Source: CAVTLG01 sp963802635 (GTDB lineage: Bacteria > Chloroflexota > Ktedonobacteria > Ktedonobacterales > Ktedonobacteraceae). Taken from it: 64,000 nt of DNA. Of the stretch, positions 9,501 through 16,458 are shown in pieces. The notes below the pieces were generated by a model that searched no databases, was not told the origin of the DNA, and saw only the letters and a list, made by a program, of their open reading frames with translations. Position numbers and translations under genes: made by a program. How positions within the stretch are numbered: position 1 is the stretch's first letter; each line of letters starts with the position of its first letter. Location of the stretch: positions 248,001 through 312,000 of the forward strand of contig CAWDJJ010000002.1 in NCBI GenBank assembly GCA_963802635.1, written 5' to 3'.

Positions 9501-12500
9501 TGGAGCGAAGTACCCTCAGGACAAGCACTCTTTGAGAGCTTGCTCGTCTTTCAGAACTATCCGGTTGCAGCCTCTGTACTGGAACAGTCGGACGCGATAA
9601 TGATCCAGCGGGTAGCAACGATAGAGCAAACCCACTATCCGCTTCTGCTCAAAGTGGTACCCACGCATACAGATCTGCAGCTCCTGCTGCAATATGACGA
9701 GGCACGTTTTGATGAGGCGCTGATCAGGCATATGTTACAGCAACTCTTAGACGTGCTGCAAGTCATGGTTGAGCAGCCAGAACTGCGACTAGGTGAGCTT
9801 TCACTGCTATCGGCGCAGGAGCAGCAACAACTGGCCTGGAGTGCTACTCCTGCCTCTTTCCCTGAGCAGACCAGCATCAAGCAGTGCTTCGAGCAGCAGG
9901 TCCAGCAATCTCCAGATGCGACCGCGCTCATCTTTGAGCAAGAAACGCTCTCCTATGCTCAACTGAACCAGCGTGCCAATCAGCTTGCCCATTATCTGCG
10001 TGCAAGAGGCGTTGGACCTGAAGTCCTCGTCGGTGTCTATATAGAGCGTTCGTTGGAGATGGTACTTGGGCTGCTAGCAGTGCTCAAAGCAGGCGGAACC
10101 TACGTTCCGTTCGATCCTTCGTATCCAACCGAGCGCCTGGCATTCGTGCTTAGTGATACCCGCGCTCCGATGTTGCTCACCCAGCAATCTCTTCTTGAGA
10201 AGGTTCCGGCTCAAGGGATACAGGTCCTTTGTCTGGATACTGATTGGTCAGTCATTGCCTACGAGCCGCGACAAGACCTGGCTGGAACAGCCAACGCAGA
10301 AAATCTGGCCTATGTGATTTATACCTCTGGCTCGACAGGGATACCGAAAGGCGTCATGGTGACGCATGGCAATGTGCTGCGTCTTCTAGCGGCGACTCAG
10401 GATCATTTTCACTTCCAGAGCCAGGATGTCTGGACGCTTTTCCACTCGTTTGCCTTCGATTTCTCGGTATGGGAACTGTGGGGAGCCTTGCTCTATGGTG
10501 CACGGCTGGTTATCGTGCCATATACTGTGAGTCGTTCCCCTGATCTCTTCTCCGCGCTGTTGACGACCCACAGCGTAACTGTCCTGAATCAAACGCCTTC
10601 GGCTTTTCGCCAGCTCATGCAGATAGAGTTGACAAGCGAGCAAAAACGGCAACGCGCTTTGCGCTGGATTATCTTTGGGGGAGAGGCTCTTGATATGCAA
10701 AGTCTACGCCCCTGGTTTGAGCGCTATGGGGCAGATGAGCCACAGCTTGTGAATATGTATGGCATCACGGAAACAACCGTCCACGTCACCTTGCGTCCAT
10801 TGTCTTTACAAGACGTGGAGCAAGGCACTGGCAGTATAATCGGGAAACCCCTGGCCGACCTGCAAGTCTATGTGCTTGATCAGTACTGTCAACCTGTCCC
10901 CATTGGAGTTCCTGGAGAGATATACGTGGGAGGAGCAGGATTGGCTCGGGGCTATCTTAACCGTCCAGACTTGACCAGCGAACGTTTCATTGCCCATCCA
11001 TTCAATAGGTACACAGGCGCTCGCCTCTACAAGACAGGGGATCAGGCTTGCTTCTTGCCGGATGGAAACCTGCAGTACCTGGGAAGAGTCGATCAACAAG
11101 TTAAAATTCGTGGCTTCCGTATCGAACCAGGAGAGATCGAAACACTTCTTGGACAGCATTCGGCTACGCAGTCGTGTGTCGTGATAGTACGCGAAGATAC
11201 TGCTGGAGACAAGCGACTGGTAGCGTATATAGCTCCGCGTCCCGGTGTCACTCCAACGAGTAGTGAATTGCGCCGCTACTTGCTGGAGAAATTACCGGAG
11301 TATATGGTTCCAGCCATTTTTGTACTCCTGGATGCATTACCTTTGACAGCTAATGGGAAAGTGGATCGCCGTGCCCTCCCCATACCAGAGCCGCTACGAC
11401 CTGATTTAGCAGAGGCGCTTGTCTTGCCGCGCACTCCCACCGAGGAAATAGTCGCGGGCATTTGGAGTTCCGTACTGGGTATAGAGCAAGTGGGTATCCA
11501 CGATAACTTCTTTGCATTGGGTGGAGACTCTATACGGAGCATTCAGGTGTTATCGCAAGCGCGAGAACGGGGAATATACTTTTCACTGCGGCAGCTTTTT
11601 CAAAATCAAACGATTCACGAACTGGTACAGGTGATAGGTGCAGAAGCCTATAGAGCGCATATGACGGAGAATGTGCAAGCTTTTAGCCTTATTTCACCTC
11701 AGGATCGACGAACGTTGCCTGTTGCTGTAGAAGATGCGTATCCTCTTACCAGGCTGCAAAGTGGCATGATCTTCCATAGTCAATACAATCCTGATTCAGC
11801 CGTTTATCATGATATCTTCAGTTATCAGCTTCAAGTTGATCTCAATGTTCAGCTCTTTCAAGTGGCTATGCAGCATCTTGTTGCTTGCCATCCTATCCTG
11901 CGAACGGCTTTTGCTTTAGGTACATTGAGTGAGCCGCTGCAACTGGTTTATCCAACGGTGGATATTCCTGTACAGATCGAAGACCTGAGCCACTACACCT
12001 CAACAGAGCAAGATGCACTCATTGCGGCATGGTTCGAAGCGGAGAAAAAGCATCCTTTTGACTGGACGCGTGCTCCACTGCTCCGTTTTCACATTCATCG
12101 GCGTAGCGAGACGGTGTTCCAGCTTACCTTGAGCTTTCACCATGCTATTTTGGACGGCTGGAGCGTGGCTTCTCTCCTCACCGAGCTTTTTGAAAATTAT
12201 TTGTCTCTTCTCAAAGGAGCAAAAACCAGTTTCAAGTTGCCTCCAACGGTTCAGTTTCGAGATTTTGTAGCTCTGGAGCGCAAATTTATCGCGCTCGAAG
12301 AGGTGAAGCAATTCTGGCTCCAGAAACTTGCAGGAAGCACTACAGTGGTCTTACCACGTTGGACATCTTCCAGGCAAACAGTTTCTGATGCATCGGTCTA
12401 CAATATACAGGTATCAATCTCTCAAGAGACGTCAGCATGCCTCAAGAGGTTGGCTCAAAAGATGGCCGTACCGATCAAAAGTATTTTATTAGCAGTCCAT

Positions 12501-14015
12501 CTGAGAGTAGTGAGCTTCCTTTCTGGGCAAACTGATATTCTGACAGGATTGGTATCCAATGGGAGGCTTGAAGCCACTGATGGAGAGCGCACTCTCGGAC
12601 TCTTTCTGAACACGCTTCCCTTCCGTCTGCGACTTTCTGGCGAAACATGGACGGAACTTATACTGGCGACCTTCGCTGCCGAGTGCGAGTTGCTCCCCTA
12701 TCGCTGGTATCCGCTCGTCGAGATACAGAAACAGCAGGGAAGGCGCGCGCTCTTTGAAACGGTCTTTAACTTCACTCACTTTCATGTGTATCAGAGTCTC
12801 TTATTGCAGTATCCTCAAACGGATCAAAAGGAAAGGAAAAGTCTGACGCCGCCTCCCACATCCCCTGACACAGATGATGGTACCAGACCGGTACCGAACA
12901 GGTCAAGTGATTTTGCATTAGGGGTAGGTACACCGGCAAGTGGAATGCAGGTTTTGGGCGGTGGCGGTTTTCAAGAGACGAACTTTGCGCTCACGGCACA
13001 CTTTTCTCTAGATCTCATTTCAGCACAAATCTGTCTCTCTTTGGCGGGTAGTGTAGCAACAATGAGCCGGGAACAGATAGAGGCGATTGGGGATTACTAT
13101 GCTTTGGCTCTGTCCTCTCTGGCTGATGAACCGCAGAAACCCTATGCATTACTGCCCCTGCTTTCAGCACAGGAGCACGCCCAACTGCTAGAGCAAGGGA
13201 AGGCGACGCGACAGGAATATTCACAAGATCGCGGTATTCACCAACTTTTTGAGGAGCAGGTGGAGCGTACCCCTGATGCGGTTGCGCTGGTTTGTGAGGA
13301 CGTGATGCTCAGCTATGCGGAGCTGAATCGACGAGCCAATCAACTGGCTCATCATCTGCAAGGTCTGGGGGTTGGCCCCGAGGTAGTAGTTGGCCTTTGC
13401 CTGAAGCGCGCTAGTGAGATGCTGGTAGGATTGCTGGGTATCCTCAAAACGGGAGGAGCCTATCTACCTCTGGATACCACAAGCCCTCCTGCACGTCTGA
13501 AGTCTCAATTGCAGGAGAGCCTGGTAGCGTTGCTCCTGACGCAGGAGGAACAACGGGCTTTCCTCCCGATCTGGGAAGGGACGACCCTCTGCCTGGAGGA
13601 AGTGGTGGCGGAGCTGACCCAAGCCTCTGGGGATAATCTGCCTACGAGCAGTGGTGGAGAGCACCTGGCTTATGTGATCTCCACCTCGGGTTCGACGGGA
13701 GTGCCCAAAGGGGTGATGGTGCGGCAGAGTAGTGTGGTGAACTACACGCAGGCGCTCTGTGAGCAGTTGGGAGTGAAGCCGGGTTGGCAGTATGCGACGG
13801 TCTCGACGCTGGCGGCGGATCTGGGCAATACGGCGATCTTCTGTGCGTTGACTTCGGGGGGCTGTGTGCAGGTGTTGGGATATGAGACGGTGACGTCAGG
13901 GGAGGCGATGGCGAACTGGACCCAGCAGCATCCCATCGATGTACTCAAGATCGTGCCCTCGCACCTCTCGGCGTTGTTGGAGAGTGAGCGAGCGGGAGAG
14001 TGGTTGCCGCGTTGA
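5433..14015 (+). CDS. NRPS-A segment 5: Asp A-T-E, C-A(Thr)-T, C and most of a second Asp A domain
   Basis: A 2860-codon open frame; its ATG lies inside the A domain and is not a translation start. Order: Asp A domain to about 6748 (code D-L-T-K-V-G-H-I-G, the exact aspartate code); carrier 6790-7000 (GGDSI); epimerase 7045-8400, with HHLVVDS replacing HHxxxDG; DCL-type C domain 8490-9830 (HHLITDGW); A domain 9870-11380 with code D-F-W-N-I-G-M-V-H, the exact threonine code; carrier 11425-11640; C domain 11725-13150 (HHAILDGW) containing an unusual insert of about 40 residues at 12815-12950; then a second Asp A domain from 13210. The frame ends at a TGA (13 codons past IVPSHLSALLESER) where the other Asp copies have Arg or Gln. 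Confidence 0.85.
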   Translation: MLVGLLGILKTGGAYLPLDTTSPPARLKSQLQESLVALLLTQEEQRAFLPIWEGTTLCLEEVVAELTQASGDNLPTSSGGEHLAYVISTSGSTGVPKGVMVRQSSVVNYTQALCEQLGVKPGWQYATVSTLAADLGNTAIFCALTSGGCVQVLGYETVTSGEAMANWTQQHPIDVLKIVPSHLSALLESERAGEWLPRRALVLGGEALSEPLVERVRRVGGSCEIYNHYGPTETTIGVLVNALGKQERVDERESAMVALGCPIANTQVYVLDVHLQPVPVGVSGELYVGGVGMARGYLHRPELTAERFIPHPWSQEAGARLYRTGDLARYQSNGNLEYLGRVDEQVKIWGYRIEPGEIEVVLGKHPQVRECVVAAREDLPGYQALVGYVVLQPEQAPSSYDLCSFLKERLPSYMVPSALVFLEKLPLTSNGKVDRRALPAPQNVQPVLAERFASPENALESTLVSLWSQLLRLPRVGIHDNFFALGGDSILSIQLVARARLRGLHFTPKQLFQHQTIAQLARVVSASPNVLPLPTLSGGPLPLTPIQRWFFARHLPDPHHYNQSLLLQAQQPLHEGRLCQALEYLVRYHDALRLRFVPSPEGDGWHQELTDFTTLTNQPFFLSLDLSLLPAGQQATTLAHVLAQAQASLDLKAGRLLRALWLIRGQDHPPLLLLLIHHLVVDSVSWRILLADLHIVYDQLLRQVPLQLPAQTTTWPQWVQRIALPAHVDVRRAELAYWLAPARQQVPALPIDLTEGETTVASQATVSCALSVEQTRALLQEVPSVYHTQIQEVLLTALALTLIRWSGHAQLLLNLEAHGREELEHDIDLSRTVGWFTALFPVLLDLTQATNLAEALISVKEQLRQVPGKGLGYGVLRYLSNDPQLEASFAQQAQAQVIFNYLGQLDATFDEDALFSPATISNGPAQSLRHPRGHLLEINGSVLAGQLHFNWRYSPGRHRPETIQHLAQDLLDTLGSLITHCQSPNAGGWTPADFPLARLERAQLTALLQHLPVEQAGQAGQQIEALYPLSPMQAGLLFQSLYAPEEGIYCTQLGWSITGKFEVDIWRQVWQQMIQRHAILRTGFVWEGLPQPLQVVYTQCELPYEELDWRGLSEQQQQDALKQVQQESLLTCEALAHAPLLRLVLVRMQEQHWSLHVSIHHLITDGWSQAQLLAEVQANYQALSEGRELHLKPVRPYQDYIAWLQEQDHTQAEQFWRTTLHGFTTPTRLPGASATGRNEHWHTAIQHYSCTQAFTRDVQARAQKLQVTLNTLLQGAWALLLRQYSAQENVLFGITTTGRPPELSGVETMLGVFINTLPVRVRIDPRMSLADWLRQLQREQVEARQYEYTPLVQIQRWSEVPSGQALFESLLVFQNYPVAASVLEQSDAIMIQRVATIEQTHYPLLLKVVPTHTDLQLLLQYDEARFDEALIRHMLQQLLDVLQVMVEQPELRLGELSLLSAQEQQQLAWSATPASFPEQTSIKQCFEQQVQQSPDATALIFEQETLSYAQLNQRANQLAHYLRARGVGPEVLVGVYIERSLEMVLGLLAVLKAGGTYVPFDPSYPTERLAFVLSDTRAPMLLTQQSLLEKVPAQGIQVLCLDTDWSVIAYEPRQDLAGTANAENLAYVIYTSGSTGIPKGVMVTHGNVLRLLAATQDHFHFQSQDVWTLFHSFAFDFSVWELWGALLYGARLVIVPYTVSRSPDLFSALLTTHSVTVLNQTPSAFRQLMQIELTSEQKRQRALRWIIFGGEALDMQSLRPWFERYGADEPQLVNMYGITETTVHVTLRPLSLQDVEQGTGSIIGKPLADLQVYVLDQYCQPVPIGVPGEIYVGGAGLARGYLNRPDLTSERFIAHPFNRYTGARLYKTGDQACFLPDGNLQYLGRVDQQVKIRGFRIEPGEIETLLGQHSATQSCVVIVREDTAGDKRLVAYIAPRPGVTPTSSELRRYLLEKLPEYMVPAIFVLLDALPLTANGKVDRRALPIPEPLRPDLAEALVLPRTPTEEIVAGIWSSVLGIEQVGIHDNFFALGGDSIRSIQVLSQARERGIYFSLRQLFQNQTIHELVQVIGAEAYRAHMTENVQAFSLISPQDRRTLPVAVEDAYPLTRLQSGMIFHSQYNPDSAVYHDIFSYQLQVDLNVQLFQVAMQHLVACHPILRTAFALGTLSEPLQLVYPTVDIPVQIEDLSHYTSTEQDALIAAWFEAEKKHPFDWTRAPLLRFHIHRRSETVFQLTLSFHHAILDGWSVASLLTELFENYLSLLKGAKTSFKLPPTVQFRDFVALERKFIALEEVKQFWLQKLAGSTTVVLPRWTSSRQTVSDASVYNIQVSISQETSACLKRLAQKMAVPIKSILLAVHLRVVSFLSGQTDILTGLVSNGRLEATDGERTLGLFLNTLPFRLRLSGETWTELILATFAAECELLPYRWYPLVEIQKQQGRRALFETVFNFTHFHVYQSLLLQYPQTDQKERKSLTPPPTSPDTDDGTRPVPNRSSDFALGVGTPASGMQVLGGGGFQETNFALTAHFSLDLISAQICLSLAGSVATMSREQIEAIGDYYALALSSLADEPQKPYALLPLLSAQEHAQLLEQGKATRQEYSQDRGIHQLFEEQVERTPDAVALVCEDVMLSYAELNRRANQLAHHLQGLGVGPEVVVGLCLKRASEMLVGLLGILKTGGAYLPLDTTSPPARLKSQLQESLVALLLTQEEQRAFLPIWEGTTLCLEEVVAELTQASGDNLPTSSGGEHLAYVISTSGSTGVPKGVMVRQSSVVNYTQALCEQLGVKPGWQYATVSTLAADLGNTAIFCALTSGGCVQVLGYETVTSGEAMANWTQQHPIDVLKIVPSHLSALLESERAGEWLPR

Positions 14016-14545
14016 GCATTGGTGCTCGGAGGAGAGGCGTTGTCAGAGCAACTGGTCGAACGGGTGAGACGCGTGGGAGGGAGTTGTGAGATCTATAACC
14101 ACTATGGTCCCACCGAGACGACGATAGGCGTGCTGGTCAACGCGTTAGACAAGCAAGAGCGGGTGCGTGCAATGGTGGCGTTGGGGCGTCCCATTGCTAA
14201 CACCCAAGTGTATGTATTAGACGTCCATTTGCAGCCAGTCCCCGTTGGCGTATCCGGAGAACTGTATGTGGGTGGCGTGGGCATGGCACGTGGGTATCTG
14301 TATCGACCGGAACTGACTGCCGAGCGTTTCATACCCCATCTCTGGAGCCAGGAAGCGGGCGCGCGGCTCTACCGGACGGGAGACCTCGCTCGCTACCAGT
14401 CAGATGGGAACCTGGAGTATCTTGGGCGTGTGGATGAGCAAGTCAAGATTCGGGGCTATCGTATTCGAGCCAGGAGAGATCGAGGTAGTACTGGGCAAGC
14501 ATCCACAAATTCGTAAATGTGTTGTGGCGGCGAAGGAAGGGCGAA
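13152..14545 (+). repeat. Asp A-domain duplication, copy 2
   Basis: Partner of the 5165-6560 segment, offset 7986-7987 bases. It lacks the extra A found at 5339 in copy 1, but carries the in-frame TGA (14013-14015), an extra T at about 14464, and a 12-base shorter variable stretch near 14160. Copy 1 is followed by LPGYQAL and copy 2 by RTGEKQL, so homology stops there. Confidence 0.85.
14016..14516 (+). CDS. NRPS-A segment 6: middle of the second Asp A domain after an in-frame stop
   Basis: Same frame as the preceding segment, directly after the TGA at 14013-14015. It carries GGEALSEQLVERV, the A5 motif NHYGPTETTIG, the A7 motif YRTGDLARYQ and A8 up to RGYRI. At about 14464 an extra T (ATTCG here, ATCG in the copy at about 6488) shifts the frame, and the last residues to 14516 are noise. 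The domain keeps the aspartate pocket, including H322, I330 and G331. Confidence 0.75.
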   Translation, partial: ALVLGGEALSEQLVERVRRVGGSCEIYNHYGPTETTIGVLVNALDKQERVRAMVALGRPIANTQVYVLDVHLQPVPVGVSGELYVGGVGMARGYLYRPELTAERFIPHLWSQEAGARLYRTGDLARYQSDGNLEYLGRVDEQVKIRGYRIRARRDRGSTGQASTNS

Positions 14546-16218
14546 CAGGTGAGAAGCAGTTGGTGGCCTATATAGTAGCTGAACAGCTGGAACTCCTTTC
14601 GACACGGGATGTGCGCAGATATATGCAGGAGCAGGTGCCAGAATACATGGTTCCTACGCATATAGTGCTACTGGAAACATTGCCTTTAACTCCTAATGGC
14701 AAGATAGATCGAAAGGCGTTACCTGATCCAGAACAACTATCATCGCAATCTGATAGCGCCTTTTTGGCACCTTGTACGGCTGTGGAGCAAGCGTTGACGG
14801 AGATTTGGGCTGACGTCCTACGTTTGAAGCGAGTGGGAATACGCGATAATTTCTTTGAACTGGGTGGCGATTCTATCATCAGTATTCAAATTATTGCCCG
14901 TGCCCGGCAGAGAGGCTTGCAATTAACCCTGAAGCAGCTTTTCCAGTATCCAACTGTCGAGGAGCTAAGCCCAATGGTTGATGGGAGCACACTTGTACAG
15001 GCAGAGCAGGGATTTGTGCTCGGCTCATTACCTCTCACACCGATCCAACGCTGGTTTTTTGATCTCCATCTACCTGTGCCACAGCATTGGAATCAAGCTG
15101 CATTCTTCGAAATAGCGGAGCGTGTCAATAGCTCCTTCTTGGAAGATGCTGTCAGAGCCTGGTCTCGGCATCACGACGTGTTGCGTTTACGCTTTGCCCC
15201 ATCCAACGACGGTTGGAGGCAGTATATCTCAGAGTTTGAGGAGGCACAACCCTTCTCAGTTGTGGATCTCTCACTCCTGGCAGTGCACGAGCAGAAGACT
15301 GTTGCTGCACAACGAGCAGCAGAGGCACAGGCAAGCCTTGATCTTGTGGCAGGACCTCTCATGCGCGTTATCCTGTTCGATATGGGTAAAGAGAGAGCAC
15401 AATGCTTATTGGTTGTCATCCATCATTTAGCCATCGATGGTGTATCCTGGCGCATTCTACTGGAAGATTTACAAACGGCTTATCAACAGTTGGAACAGGG
15501 ACGTGCTATCGAACTTCCAGCCAAGACCAGTTCTTTCAAGGCATGGGCGGAAAACCTCGTAGAGTATGCGCAATCCAGTGCTATTCAGCAAGAGCAGGCA
15601 TATTGGCTAACAAGAGAGGTTGCTACGGTGCAGCCGTTACCGCTGGATTTTCCTTTGCGCGATCAGGTGAATAACGTTGCGTCTGCACATGTTATATCTG
15701 TCTCACTGACTGACGAAGAAACAAAGGCTCTGCTGGAGGAAGTTCCGGCTATATATCACACGCAGGTCAACGATATTTTATTGACGGCATTGGCTCAGAC
15801 ATTAGCTGATTGGACAGGCTCGTCTTCACTCCTTATTGATCTGGAGGGTCATGGGCGAGAGGATCTCTTTGCAAAGATAGATGTTTCTCGGACGGTTGGT
15901 TGGTTTACTTCAATTTCTCCTGTACATCTGAACCTTGCAGGGACTTCCTCGCAGGAAGAAGTTATCGAAACAGTCAAAAAGCAACTGCGCGCTATTCCTG
16001 ATCATGGGATAGGCTATGGAATCCTACGCTATCTCAGTGCTGATGTCACCTTGACCCGGGAACTACGGGCGCAACCTGCGGCTGAAGTCGCTTTTAACTA
16101 TCTTGGACAATTCAACCAGACAGAGTCTACATTTGCGGTAAAGGGTGCGTCTCACCTGTCTTTTGGATCTACGCGCAACGCGCAAGGCAGGCGAGGCATA
16201 TCTTATAGAAATAAATAG
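14404..16218 (+). CDS. NRPS-A segment 7: end of Asp A domain, carrier and epimerase
   Basis: Coding homology starts at FEPGEIEVVLGKHPQ (about 14465). It runs through A10 (LPLTPNGKIDRKAL, about 14680-14720) and a carrier with ELGGDSIISIQ (Ser at about 14872), the GGDS form usual before epimerases. The epimerase begins at LPLTPIQRWFF (about 15030) and has an intact HHLAIDGVSWRIL motif at about 15420 plus the TVGWFTSISP and FNYLGQF motifs. The frame is lost at about 16195, where GG should probably be G. The module is predicted to add Asp and convert it to the D form. Confidence 0.8.
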   Translation: MGTWSILGVWMSKSRFGAIVFEPGEIEVVLGKHPQIRKCVVAAKEGRTGEKQLVAYIVAEQLELLSTRDVRRYMQEQVPEYMVPTHIVLLETLPLTPNGKIDRKALPDPEQLSSQSDSAFLAPCTAVEQALTEIWADVLRLKRVGIRDNFFELGGDSIISIQIIARARQRGLQLTLKQLFQYPTVEELSPMVDGSTLVQAEQGFVLGSLPLTPIQRWFFDLHLPVPQHWNQAAFFEIAERVNSSFLEDAVRAWSRHHDVLRLRFAPSNDGWRQYISEFEEAQPFSVVDLSLLAVHEQKTVAAQRAAEAQASLDLVAGPLMRVILFDMGKERAQCLLVVIHHLAIDGVSWRILLEDLQTAYQQLEQGRAIELPAKTSSFKAWAENLVEYAQSSAIQQEQAYWLTREVATVQPLPLDFPLRDQVNNVASAHVISVSLTDEETKALLEEVPAIYHTQVNDILLTALAQTLADWTGSSSLLIDLEGHGREDLFAKIDVSRTVGWFTSISPVHLNLAGTSSQEEVIETVKKQLRAIPDHGIGYGILRYLSADVTLTRELRAQPAAEVAFNYLGQFNQTESTFAVKGASHLSFGSTRNAQGRRGISYRNK

Positions 16219-16444
16219 CCATATCAGTGAAAGCCAGTTATGGATAAATTGGGAGTATAGTGAACATTTTCATCGCCATGAAACGATTGAGAGCCTGGCT
16301 ACAGCCTTCGCTCAAGCCTTGCGTGTCATTATTCGTCATGATCAAACTTCTGGAACTGGGAGCTATACGCCAGCCAATTTCCCGAATGTGGAGCTGAGTC
16401 AGGAGCAGCTTGAGCAGATCGCTCTGGAAATGGATCTCGATTAA
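16145..16444 (+). CDS. NRPS-A segment 8: C-terminal end of the last epimerase
   Basis: Real homology begins at about 16196 (AYLIEINSHISESQLW), followed by the usual epimerase tail YTPANFP and LSQEQLEQI. It ends at TAA 16442-16444. The start at 16145 is not a real initiation site. This is the terminus of NRPS-A; the next synthetase begins 14 bases later with a DCL-type C domain, as expected after a D-configured donor. Confidence 0.75.
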   Translation: MRLTCLLDLRATRKAGEAYLIEINSHISESQLWINWEYSEHFHRHETIESLATAFAQALRVIIRHDQTSGTGSYTPANFPNVELSQEQLEQIALEMDLD

Positions 16445-16458
16445 GAAAAAGGTAAACT

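Larger units (their letters stand above)
1..16444 (+). pseudogene. NRPS-A, four-module non-ribosomal peptide synthetase, 5' end outside window, reading frame broken
   Basis: One multimodular synthetase gene whose reading frame is interrupted at about 288, 2345, 4100, 5339, 14013 (in-frame TGA), 14464 and 16195. Removing or adding one base at each indel restores continuous homology, so I read it as a single gene. Module order is C-A-(MT)-T, C-A-T-E, C-A-T, C-A-T-E. Pocket residues predict Phe-like, Asp (epimerised), Thr, Asp (epimerised). The gene stops with TAA at 16442-16444, 14 bases before NRPS-B, so the two are co-transcribed. Each indel sits inside a conserved core motif, where no natural domain boundary exists. 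It could be a true pseudogene or an intact gene with sequence errors; the segments are described separately below. Confidence 0.85.

Noticed and set aside
14013..14015. TGA read as selenocysteine or otherwise recoded
   Set aside because: The other copies have Arg or Gln at the position, and no stem-loop of the right kind is evident after it.
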